A DNA stretch of 5,528 nucleotides, from the NCBI GenBank assembly GCA_016934605.1, contig JAFGSO010000288.1, forward strand, positions 1-5,528. The letters run 5' to 3'. This DNA is from Calditrichota bacterium. Its GTDB lineage: Bacteria; Calditrichota; Calditrichia; RBG-13-44-9. The translations under genes and the position numbers were made by a program. A model generated the notes under the pieces. That model saw only the letters and a program-made list of their open reading frames with translations, did no database searches and was not told the DNA's origin. Below are positions 1 to 4,941 of this stretch, one piece after another; position 1 is the first letter of the stretch, and each line of letters starts with the position of its first letter.

Positions 1-15
1 AATAAGACCACGAAA

Positions 16-28
16 ACTCCGTAGGAGT
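16..28. repeat. Short REP-like palindrome ACTCC-GTA-GGAGT
   Basis: Five-base perfect arms (16-20 and 24-28) surround a GTA loop, followed by GACATGTAAAT. From memory, short palindromes of the form (C/T)CCGTAGG(A/G) followed by GACATGT occur as dispersed intergenic repeats in many environmental bacteria. That recollection is not checked here. The element lies at the window edge, so any partner copy to the left is not visible. Confidence 0.4.
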
Positions 29-66
29 GACATGTAAATCTGGTTGCAGAACGTTATTCTATTTTA

Positions 67-91
67 AGTTTCGGCGTGCTTGACCGAAATT
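67..91. repeat. Inverted repeat upstream of the GDPD gene
   Basis: TTTCGG (69-74) and CCGAAA (84-89) are perfect complements. One G-T wobble and one A-T pair extend the stem to 67-91, with a nine-base loop. No T-run follows, so it is not a typical intrinsic terminator. It could be the 3' end of an upstream transcript or an operator; the sequence does not decide between them. Just after it, AATTCCTGC occurs twice with a 12-base period (88-96 and 100-108). Confidence 0.35.
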
Positions 92-161
92 CCTGCTCTA
101 ATTCCTGCAGCACATTATACACCAGGTGTTTTGCAATAATTTTCCGTAGAGAGGATCATAA

Positions 162-1130
162 ATGATAAAAATTATCTTACGTATCGTACTCATCTTATTT
201 TTTATTTTTCTCATATTTGCCTGTTTCCAATATTTTTATGGCGGAAGTCCCGATCTGGTTTCTGACCGGTCAGGAGATTTCGAAATTCTGGCCCATCGGG
301 GTGTCCATGTGAACTGGAAGAAGGGAACATATCATCCAATAACCGGATGTGAAGCCACCCATATATACAAACCTTCCCACAATTTTATAGAAAACACCAT
401 CGAGTCCATCGATGCTGCTTTCAGCATGGGAGCCACGATTGTGGAGATAGATATCCGGCGGACGAAAGATAATCATCTGATTGTTTTTCATGACGACAGA
501 CTGGAATGTCGAACAAATGGAAAGGGCAGGGTGGTGGACTATGAACTTGCCTATCTGAAGACTCTCGATATCGGTTATGGATACACCTACGATGACGGAA
601 AAACCTACCCATTCCGGGGAAAAGGGATAGGCAAATTACCCGCCCTGGAAGAAGTGCTGGTTGCTTTTTCTGACAAAAAATTTCTGATCGATAATAAAGA
701 CGGATCAATGAAGACCGTGGAAGTGCTGGCGGGAATAATAAAAAATTTGCCGCCGGATCACCAGAAGCTGCTTTTTTACTGGGGGACTCATAAAACTTAT
801 GCCTACATCCAAAAGGAGATACCTTCAATTAAACGGTTACTGGTAAATCGTGGCGAAATAAAAAAGTGGTTTAAGAACTATTTCATGACATTTGGATTAA
901 GCGGATTTCCAGAGGAATGCAAAGGTTTAGTATTTGCCATACCTCCAAAATATTCCAAATATATCTGGGGCTGGCCTTACAGATTTATAAAGAAAGTGCA
1001 TGATGCAGATGCAAAATTCTATCTGTATATAGATACTGAAGAGGAAGCCCGGAAATATGCTGATTTTCCAGCTGATGGGGTTGTGACTGACTACATTGAA
1101 ATTGTTGGGAAATATTTTAAAAATGAATAG
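162..1130 (+). CDS. Membrane-anchored glycerophosphodiester phosphodiesterase family protein
   Basis: This 322-residue protein probably hydrolyses glycerophosphodiesters, or a related phosphodiester, to glycerol 3-phosphate and an alcohol. Residues about 4-23 form one hydrophobic segment, so it is likely an inner-membrane signal anchor or uncleaved signal with the enzyme outside the cytoplasm. The GDPD signature is clear: H45-R46-G47, E77-N78-T79, E95-x-D97, H110-D111-D112, and a C-terminal D305-G306-V-V-T-D310 of the usual GDG(I/V)xTD type. A roughly 30-residue insertion separates HRG from ENT. The segment around 134-157 (LDIGYGYT...GKTYPFRGKG) matches a subfamily I recall in which this stretch is strongly conserved. 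The usual E-x-K metal-binding strand reads I176-D177-N178-K179, so the third acidic ligand would be Asp instead of Glu. The ATG is supported by AGAGAGGA at 148-155. No partner gene lies close by. The exact substrate is unknown. Confidence 0.85.
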   Translation: MIKIILRIVLILFFIFLIFACFQYFYGGSPDLVSDRSGDFEILAHRGVHVNWKKGTYHPITGCEATHIYKPSHNFIENTIESIDAAFSMGATIVEIDIRRTKDNHLIVFHDDRLECRTNGKGRVVDYELAYLKTLDIGYGYTYDDGKTYPFRGKGIGKLPALEEVLVAFSDKKFLIDNKDGSMKTVEVLAGIIKNLPPDHQKLLFYWGTHKTYAYIQKEIPSIKRLLVNRGEIKKWFKNYFMTFGLSGFPEECKGLVFAIPPKYSKYIWGWPYRFIKKVHDADAKFYLYIDTEEEARKYADFPADGVVTDYIEIVGKYFKNE

Positions 1131-1342
1131 CTTTGGTAAAATAGCTCTTCAAAAAGATAATAAAAGTTCATAGCTGGCCTGGGGCAATGGGGAAGAGGTG
1201 GGTGGCTCGGGTTGGAAATGTCTGAGTTTTTATCCGGTTTTTACAACCCGCGGGCAGGGAGCATGGCAATTGCAGAAGCACCTGTTCAGCATACAGATAG
1301 TTATGGAGAATGAAAATGAATCTATTTTTTTCACAGAAAAAT

Positions 1343-1372
1343 TTGACATGCGGGGGGTATGTATTTTATTTT
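1343..1372 (+). promoter_or_regulatory. Candidate sigma70-type promoter
   Basis: A perfect -35 TTGACA (1343-1348) is followed after 18 bases by TATTTT (1367-1372), which matches four of six consensus -10 positions. It points toward the 99-residue gene and would give a leader of about 145 bases containing the 1390-1413 hairpin. The weak -10 makes this tentative. Confidence 0.35.
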
Positions 1373-1389
1373 GTATACACTATTTGATT

Positions 1390-1413
1390 ATCTGATTGCC
1401 AGGGAAATCAGAT
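1390..1413. repeat. Perfect 8-bp hairpin in the leader region
   Basis: ATCTGATT (1390-1397) and AATCAGAT (1406-1413) are perfect complements around an eight-base loop. The stem is AT-rich and followed by a mixed T-rich stretch. It could be a weak terminator for read-through from upstream, or an operator or leader structure for the gene at 1524. The sequence alone does not distinguish these. Confidence 0.4.
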
Positions 1414-1523
1414 TTGACTGTTCTTTTTGATCAGAAATTACTCTGCTAAATGCAATCCGGATGATCAAATCGTTAAGTAAAGTTGAAATTTTTAAATTTT
1501 AAGATAGATGAAGGAGGTTTAAT

Positions 1524-1823
1524 ATGTATTTAGTAAGAGAAGTATTTCATACAAAGCCCGGAAAGACAAAAGAACTTGTAAATAAATTTAAACAGGTGGC
1601 TCCTTATTTCGAAAAAAACGGGATGAGAGATGTGAAAATTATGACGGATATTGCCTCGAAATATTGGACAATGGTGATGGAATATAAAGTGGAAAATCCG
1701 GGAGATTTTTTGAGCGAATTGAGGGAAGTCACTTCCCGGCCCGAAGTCAAGAGCCATATGGAGGGCTATATGGATCTTGTTGAGGATGGAAACAGGGAAA
1801 TTTTCCTTATAGAAAATAGCTAG
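1524..1823 (+). CDS. Small dimeric alpha/beta-barrel (ABM/NIPSNAP-like) protein
   Basis: This 99-residue cytoplasmic protein has the pattern of a single ferredoxin-like half-barrel. A beta strand at the start (YLVREVFHTKPGK) is followed by a helix (about 14-31), then strands around 36-41 and 48-55, a second helix (about 60-82), and a final strand near 91-97 (REIFLIE). This layout and length fit the ABM/NIPSNAP/dimeric alpha-beta barrel superfamily, whose members dimerise and range from quinol or haem-handling monooxygenases to proteins of unknown role. No cysteine is present, and no catalytic residue can be named with confidence. The start is well supported: AAGGAGG at 1511-1517, six bases before the ATG. 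It stands alone, with hairpin-rich gaps on both sides, and is probably a single-gene transcript. The family call is from pattern recognition and the function is unknown. Confidence 0.7.
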   Translation: MYLVREVFHTKPGKTKELVNKFKQVAPYFEKNGMRDVKIMTDIASKYWTMVMEYKVENPGDFLSELREVTSRPEVKSHMEGYMDLVEDGNREIFLIENS

Positions 1824-1859
1824 ATTTGCGATTTTGAATTATAAATATTCTCCAGATAA

Positions 1860-1869
1860 CAGACGTCTG
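1860..1869. repeat. Perfect 10-bp palindrome CAGACGTCTG
   Basis: This is a perfect, spacer-free palindrome 37 bases after the stop of the small barrel gene. It could be a protein-binding site, but a palindrome of this size can also arise by chance in a window this long. Confidence 0.25.
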
Positions 1870-1898
1870 ATTTGATACAGTTCAGGAGTTGTTGCAAA

Positions 1899-1932
1899 CC
1901 CTCGCTCCGGTTCTGAGTGACCGGAGTGAGGG
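1899..1932. repeat. Strong 13-bp hairpin between the barrel and OsmC genes
   Basis: CCCTCGCTCCGGT (1899-1911) pairs with ACCGGAGTGAGGG (1920-1932) along 13 positions, with one G-U wobble and an eight-base loop. It is GC-rich within an AT-rich gap. No T-run directly follows on the plus strand, so a classical intrinsic terminator is not shown. It could still end transcription of the gene at 1524, or be a dispersed REP-like repeat. A reading frame on the minus strand across it (1839-2039) looks like translated repeat and was not called. Confidence 0.5.
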
Positions 1933-2095
1933 ATAGCAATCATTATTTTCCCTGATATCAGTTGATGAAGGTACACCTGCTGCGTCGTGGGTGCTTTTAT
2001 GTGTCCTGGTTTATGCAAATATTCTGCATGAAAGGGCAATAACTAAAAATAAATCATATTTCAATATTATAAATAAAAACAGGAGGTAAATTCTT

Positions 2096-2662
2096 ATGAA
2101 TGATCAAAAGCATATAAACGGCGTAAATGTTGAGCAATTAGCAGATACAATCAATCATATAAAAGAGCAACCCGATCTTGCAAAATTTAAATTTCGGGCA
2201 ACCAATCAATGGGTCGACGGCGGTCATTCACGCACCAGGATCCAATCCTTCTATGGTGCGGGTCAGGATGATACCTCTCGTACCGAACCGTTTGTAATGG
2301 AAGGTGATGAACCGCCGGTGCTTCTCGGAAATAATCGCGCCCCTAATGCCGTGGAATCAGCCCTTCATGCTTTAGCTTCGTGTATCAGCGTGGGTTTTAT
2401 TTACAACGCCGCTGCACAGGATATAAAAGTCGAAGGTCTGAAAATAGAAATGGAGGGCGATATAGACCTTCGCGGTTTTCTGGGGTTATCCGATGAAGTG
2501 CGACCGGGATATGAAAATATCCGGCTAAAATACCACGTCAAGGCAGATGCGCCTGAGGGAAAAATTACCGAGCTGTGCGAATATGTTCAGAAGACATCAC
2601 CAGTCCTGGATATATTCCGGAATTCGGTACCGGTCTCGCTTGAATTTACAAATCATGGATAG
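2096..2662 (+). CDS. OsmC-family protein
   Basis: This 188-residue cytoplasmic protein belongs to the OsmC/Ohr superfamily, whose best-known members reduce organic hydroperoxides with a pair of cysteines in a dimer. The first cysteine is in the expected helix: A-L-A-S-C96 after an H91-containing segment. The second canonical site, usually a Cys followed by Pro, reads K-T-S168-P-V-L-D here. The only other cysteine is C161, seven residues earlier. The E-G-D-(I/L)-D-L-R-G-F-L-G-L segment (about 120-131) and S-P-V-x-D-I-x-x-N-x-V-P-V (168-180) fit a distinct OsmC subfamily with a roughly 40-residue N-terminal extension. Peroxidase activity is therefore uncertain. The start is fixed by AGGAGGT at 2081-2087, eight bases before the ATG. 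An intrinsic terminator follows, so it appears to be transcribed alone. Confidence 0.88.
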   Translation: MNDQKHINGVNVEQLADTINHIKEQPDLAKFKFRATNQWVDGGHSRTRIQSFYGAGQDDTSRTEPFVMEGDEPPVLLGNNRAPNAVESALHALASCISVGFIYNAAAQDIKVEGLKIEMEGDIDLRGFLGLSDEVRPGYENIRLKYHVKADAPEGKITELCEYVQKTSPVLDIFRNSVPVSLEFTNHG

Positions 2663-2678
2663 ACCGCGATGATTAATA

Positions 2679-2726
2679 CTGGGCTGCAATGGGATTTATT
2701 ACAACACACATTGCAGCCCGGTTTTA
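2679..2726 (+). terminator. Intrinsic terminator after the OsmC gene
   Basis: CTGGGCTGCAATG (2679-2691) pairs with CATTGCAGCCCGG (2709-2721) over 13 positions with one wobble. The 17-base loop is followed by TTTTA. It begins 16 bases after the OsmC stop. The loop is longer than usual and the T-run short, but stem strength and position make it a good terminator. Confidence 0.75.
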
Positions 2727-2774
2727 TATGTGCCGCCCAGTCGTGATCATCAATATCAAATTTCATTGCTATCC

Positions 2775-2805
2775 CAAACATAATCCAGTCCCATCGGGAT
2801 GTTTG
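2775..2805. repeat. Nested inverted repeat with TCCC-ATC-GGGA core
   Basis: CAAACAT (2775-2781) and ATGTTTG (2799-2805) are perfect 7-base inverted arms. Between and overlapping them, TCCC (2789-2792) and GGGA (2796-2799) form a mini-hairpin. The 14 bases at 2788-2801 are also an inverted near-copy (13 of 14) of bases in the element at 2877-2893, so the two may be ends of one repeat unit. Confidence 0.45.
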
Positions 2806-2876
2806 AAACTTCTGAATACCTGGTATGGTCAGGGAAATGGACAACATCTTTTTTCGGGAGAGTAACGGGTAATCAG

Positions 2877-2893
2877 CCGTCCCGATGGGACGG
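2877..2893. repeat. REP-like palindrome CCGTCCC-GAT-GGGACGG
   Basis: Perfect 7-base arms surround a GAT loop. The core matches, in reverse orientation, the TCCCATCGGGA core at 2789-2799, about 80 bases away. An opposed pair of palindromes like this resembles REP doublets, some of which are mobilised by RAYT transposases in other bacteria. No RAYT gene is in this window. Confidence 0.5.
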
Positions 2894-2918
2894 ATATAAT
2901 GATTGGGATATCCGTTTT

Positions 2919-2938
2919 CCCGGCAATGAATTGCCGGG
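2919..2938. repeat. Hairpin CCCGGCAA-TGAA-TTGCCGGG
   Basis: Eight perfect base pairs close a TGAA tetraloop. It is GC-rich in an AT-rich gap and preceded by TTTT at 2915-2918. Read on the minus strand, this gives a GC-rich stem followed by AAAA in plus-strand sense, that is TTTT in the opposite direction only if copied from right to left past 2919. So it could weakly terminate the minus-strand MBL transcript about 100 bases past its stop, but it more likely belongs to the repeat cluster. Confidence 0.45.
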
Positions 2939-3038
2939 CTAAAGTCGAAGGCCACAGATATAAAGAAATTTATTGACGTCATTTGGATTGCATATTGATG
3001 TGAGAGTTTGTGAATTAACAAGGTTCATAACAGTTTCT

Positions 3039-4184
3039 TTACTGCAACTCCTCGCGAATTTCACCATCGGGCAGCATATTATCCGGATGATATTCTCCAT
3101 CTTCTTCCAGATGGTAACGGACACAATTTTTATTGCTGACCAGGCAGTATTGTTCTATCCAGTCTCTCTCCAATTTTCCGGCATCGGTGAATTCTTTAAT
3201 CGGACAGGAATAATACCATTTGCAGAGATTTATTTTGCCATGGTCAATCAAAGCCTGCCAGCCCCTGATACGGTATTCTTCCGTATCGACTTTTCCCTCC
3301 TTATATTCTTGATGCCATCCTTCTTCTACCGGAAGCCATTGATATAATTCATTTCGCCAGGCCTCCGGGAAAATAGCCTCTCTTTTCATGAAATCTGCCG
3401 CGCAGAAAATCTTATTTCCACAGGCATTTTTTAGCATTTGTAACCAATTTATTCCGTCGCCGGACCTTAAGAGATGATGATCGATAATAACCGTTCCAAC
3501 TTTTCTGCATAATTCCATGGCATTTTGCAGGCTTTGTTCCCTCAAAGAGTGAAATGACGGACTGCTAAACCGATAAAGGGGCGGTCCCGATACCAGGACC
3601 ACATCAGGTTTCCAATCCAGAATTATTTTGATTGTTTTCCTGTCCAGAAGCTGGATATCAGAAGCATGGACAAAAATTTCTCCTTTTTCTGAAATTTTGC
3701 TCATCATCACCATATTCTCTTTTCCGGTCTGCCGGCCGTGGGGAACAGGAACAGAGAATTCCAGCGGACCTTCTTTCTTCCCTTCGGCATTCTGCAAATC
3801 TACCCCCGGTAAATCGGATAATTCCGTCCGCCTTTTCTGCTGGAGCGGGGATGATTTATCCGGACCTCTGGCCCAGATCCGGCATGTTGATAGGCTATTT
3901 TTAACTTCATGAATTCCTAATTGATATGGATTTGGATGTGCCAGAGGACAATGATCTCCGTGAAAATGGCTAAAAATCACATCAGTGGCGTTGTAGAGTT
4001 CCTCAATGATTTTGTCTTTGATTCGAGTCCCGATTACTACCTGAAAGGGATGTGGCAATAATCCACCACGAGACCAGCCCAGAGCCAGACCGGGATCGAT
4101 CAATATCTTTCGATTTTTCAATTCAAGCGAACAGGAAAGCCCCCGAACTCCCAGGGATTCCGTGCCTAATATTTTAATCTGCAT
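3039..4184 (-). CDS. UPF0282-like metallo-beta-lactamase-fold hydrolase with C-terminal Cys4 module
   Basis: This 381-residue soluble protein is probably a metal-dependent hydrolase of unknown substrate. The N-terminus (GTESLGVRGLSC, then ILIDPGLALG at about 27-36) resembles the UPF0282 group of MBL-fold proteins. The metal motif is S72-H73-F-H75-G-D77-H78. Later likely ligands are H149 (VPHG), D176 (HASDIQ) and H236-H237 (IDHHLLR). After about residue 300 comes a module not expected in a plain UPF0282 protein of about 300 residues. It has C321-x5-C327-P, C347-x6-C354-V-R-Y, then E-Y-H-P-D-N-M-L-P-D-G (364-374). I recall similar modules in Firmicutes proteins loosely annotated as uracil-DNA glycosylases, but this is unverified. 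The four cysteines could bind zinc or an Fe-S cluster. The start fits the family N-terminus, though no good Shine-Dalgarno is seen. A TATAAA box on this strand (4247-4242) is a weak promoter candidate with a poor -35. Confidence 0.82.
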   Translation of the reverse strand: MQIKILGTESLGVRGLSCSLELKNRKILIDPGLALGWSRGGLLPHPFQVVIGTRIKDKIIEELYNATDVIFSHFHGDHCPLAHPNPYQLGIHEVKNSLSTCRIWARGPDKSSPLQQKRRTELSDLPGVDLQNAEGKKEGPLEFSVPVPHGRQTGKENMVMMSKISEKGEIFVHASDIQLLDRKTIKIILDWKPDVVLVSGPPLYRFSSPSFHSLREQSLQNAMELCRKVGTVIIDHHLLRSGDGINWLQMLKNACGNKIFCAADFMKREAIFPEAWRNELYQWLPVEEGWHQEYKEGKVDTEEYRIRGWQALIDHGKINLCKWYYSCPIKEFTDAGKLERDWIEQYCLVSNKNCVRYHLEEDGEYHPDNMLPDGEIREELQ

Positions 4185-4366
4185 ATTTTATCTGCTTCTG
4201 CCGTTCCGGTTATTTCAATTATTCAACGGGTATTTGATTTGTTTATACAGGTAGTTCTTCCCATTTTTGCGTGAGAGCAAATTGCATAACCCTCACAATT
4301 CTGAACTAACATAACGATGTCAATCAATTTTGTGCAATCCTTTTATTAAAGTCTGCATTATTCACA

Positions 4367-4498
4367 ACCACCAAGGCACAAAGCCACAAAGTAAGCAATA
4401 TTTAATTATAGAAATGATAAACCGGATATGAATAGTGTTTTTTTATCAATTCTAATTCCTGCATTCGTATATTTGGGGTGGTAGGGTGACTTGGTGGT
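4367..4498. repeat. 132-bp unit with imperfect terminal inverted repeats
   Basis: ACCACCAAGGCAC (4367-4379) and GTGACTTGGTGGT (4486-4498) are inverted copies matching at 12 of 13 positions. Just inside the left end, GCACAAAG and CCACAAAG form a tandem octamer (4377-4392). The sequence family (CTTTGTG...CTTGGTGGT in the other orientation) is one I recall as common in intergenic DNA of environmental bacteria. It may be a decayed MITE-like element or two independent insertions of one repeat. Confidence 0.45.
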
Positions 4499-4525
4499 CC
4501 CGGTCTGCCGGATGAATTAAACAAG

Positions 4526-4537
4526 ACAGAATTCTGT
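4526..4537. repeat. Perfect 12-bp palindrome ACAGAATTCTGT
   Basis: This is a spacer-free perfect palindrome about 110 bases upstream of the -35 box at 4649. It could be an operator or binding site for a dimeric regulator. No second copy was noticed in the window. Confidence 0.35.
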
Positions 4538-4540
4538 AAG

Positions 4541-4609
4541 ATCTGAAGCCTCATCTGAAGATGAAATTTACTAAAAGTATCGGGAAGGGAATTCACTTCT
4601 CTTCAGATG
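4541..4609. repeat. Cluster of ATCTGAAG motifs forming an inverted repeat
   Basis: ATCTGAAG occurs at 4541-4548 and 4553-4560, a 12-base period, and as its complement CTTCAGAT at 4601-4608. CATCTGAAGA (4552-4561) and TCTTCAGATG (4600-4609) are perfect 10-base inverted arms around a 38-base loop. TCATCT-GA-AGATGA (4551-4564) also forms a local palindrome. The cluster ends 40 bases before the promoter at 4649, so a regulatory role is possible. Confidence 0.4.
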
Positions 4610-4648
4610 TCATTCTAAATGAAAAAATATAATTCTCTTTGAGTTATC

Positions 4649-4677
4649 TTGACAAATATTTCATGATTTTGTATAAT
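4649..4677 (+). promoter_or_regulatory. Perfect-consensus sigma70 promoter
   Basis: TTGACA (4649-4654) and TATAAT (4672-4677) are separated by exactly 17 bases, the ideal spacing, in AT-rich surroundings. It points toward the secreted-protein gene at 4942. Transcription starting near 4684 would leave a leader of about 260 bases that contains all the heptamer repeats. Confidence 0.8.
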
Positions 4678-4723
4678 ATACGGTGTCTAATTTCTTTGCG
4701 CTATGCGGCTTTCTCAGGGTAAT

Positions 4724-4889
4724 GGGAAAAGGGAAAACAGGTGCAAGGTTCAAGGATCAAGGTGCAAGGGCGGGATTCGGGAAACAGGTCCTGACACCTG
4801 AATCCTGAGTCCTGAATCCTTTTTGCCTTTAGCAATGAGCCTCTGCGCCTCTGAGCCATGCGCTTCCACTTTGCTCTTTGCTCTATACT
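4724..4889. repeat. Patchwork of short tandem repeats, mostly heptamers
   Basis: Several different arrays follow one another: GGGAAAA twice (4724-4737), four NNCAAGG heptamers (TGCAAGG, TTCAAGG, ATCAAGG, TGCAAGG; 4742-4769), four CCTGANN heptamers (4790-4817), an octamer pair GCCTCTGC-GCCTCTGA (4839-4854), and CTTTGCT twice followed by a degenerate CTATACT (4869-4889). Period 7 in four unrelated units is not chance. It recalls the heptameric STRR sequences known from filamentous cyanobacteria, though units and host differ. They lie in the likely 5' leader of the downstream gene. Confidence 0.7.
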
Positions 4890-4941
4890 CAATGCCTTTA
4901 AAAAGATCTTCATTATCACATCTCAACCAGGGGGTACCAGT

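Larger units (their letters stand above)
1131..1523. other. Non-coding gap between the GDPD and small barrel genes
   Basis: These 393 bases hold no convincing gene. A 65-codon reading frame at 1198-1395 has no ribosome binding site and a composition-like peptide, so it was not called. Visible structure: CGGGTTG (1208-1214) and CAACCCG (1244-1250) are perfect 7-base inverted arms around a 29-base loop. A candidate promoter follows at 1343-1372 and a compact hairpin at 1390-1413. No clear terminator for the GDPD gene could be found directly after its stop. Confidence 0.5.
2663..3038. other. Intergenic region between convergent OsmC and MBL genes
   Basis: These 376 bases separate the ends of two convergent genes. 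They contain the OsmC terminator and at least three palindromic elements at 2775-2805, 2877-2893 and 2919-2938. There is also GGATATCC at 2906-2913 and ATACC-T-GGTAT at 2816-2826. No clear terminator for the minus-strand gene is visible next to its stop at 3039. A minus-strand frame at 2653-3021 crosses the terminator and all the palindromes and is rejected as coding. Confidence 0.55.
4185..4941. other. Long repeat-rich intergenic region between divergent genes
   Basis: These 757 bases lie between the divergently transcribed MBL gene and the secreted-protein gene. In order they hold: a weak minus-strand promoter region, a 132-base unit with imperfect inverted ends (4367-4498), a perfect 12-base palindrome (4526-4537), three ATCTGAAG-type motifs (4541-4609), a perfect sigma70 promoter (4649-4677) and a patchwork of short tandem repeats (4724-4889). 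No gene was supported. Minus-strand frames at 4402-4596 and 4701-4919 run through the repeats and are treated as noise. Confidence 0.6.

Noticed and set aside
80..121. Promoter for the GDPD gene from TTGACC (80-85) and TATACA (116-121)
   Set aside because: The spacing is 30 bases, far too long for a sigma70 promoter.
421..828. Minus-strand open frame of 135 codons
   Set aside because: Fully antisense to the GDPD gene, which has clear catalytic motifs.
1198..1395. Plus-strand open frame of 65 codons
   Set aside because: No ribosome binding site, no recognisable domain, and its end overlaps the 1390-1413 hairpin. It looks like chance.
1839..2039. Minus-strand open frame of 66 codons
   Set aside because: It runs across the strong hairpin at 1899-1932 and reads like translated repeat. 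No start signal or family similarity is seen.
2653..3021. Minus-strand open frame of 122 codons
   Set aside because: It overlaps the OsmC end, its terminator and three palindromes, and has no plausible domain.
2973..3347. Plus-strand open frame of 124 codons
   Set aside because: Mostly antisense to the well-supported MBL gene and rich in Phe and Ile, as expected of a shadow frame.
4295..4323. Minus-strand promoter for the MBL gene with TTGACA at 4323-4318
   Set aside because: The -35 is perfect, but the sequence at the right distance (AATTGT) is a poor -10, so it was not called.
4724..4889. CRISPR array
   Set aside because: Units are 7-8 bases, directly adjacent and of different sequence; there are no 25-40 base repeats with unique spacers and no cas gene.
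4701..4919. Minus-strand open frame of 72 codons
   Set aside because: It spans the heptamer arrays; the peptide is simply the arrays translated.
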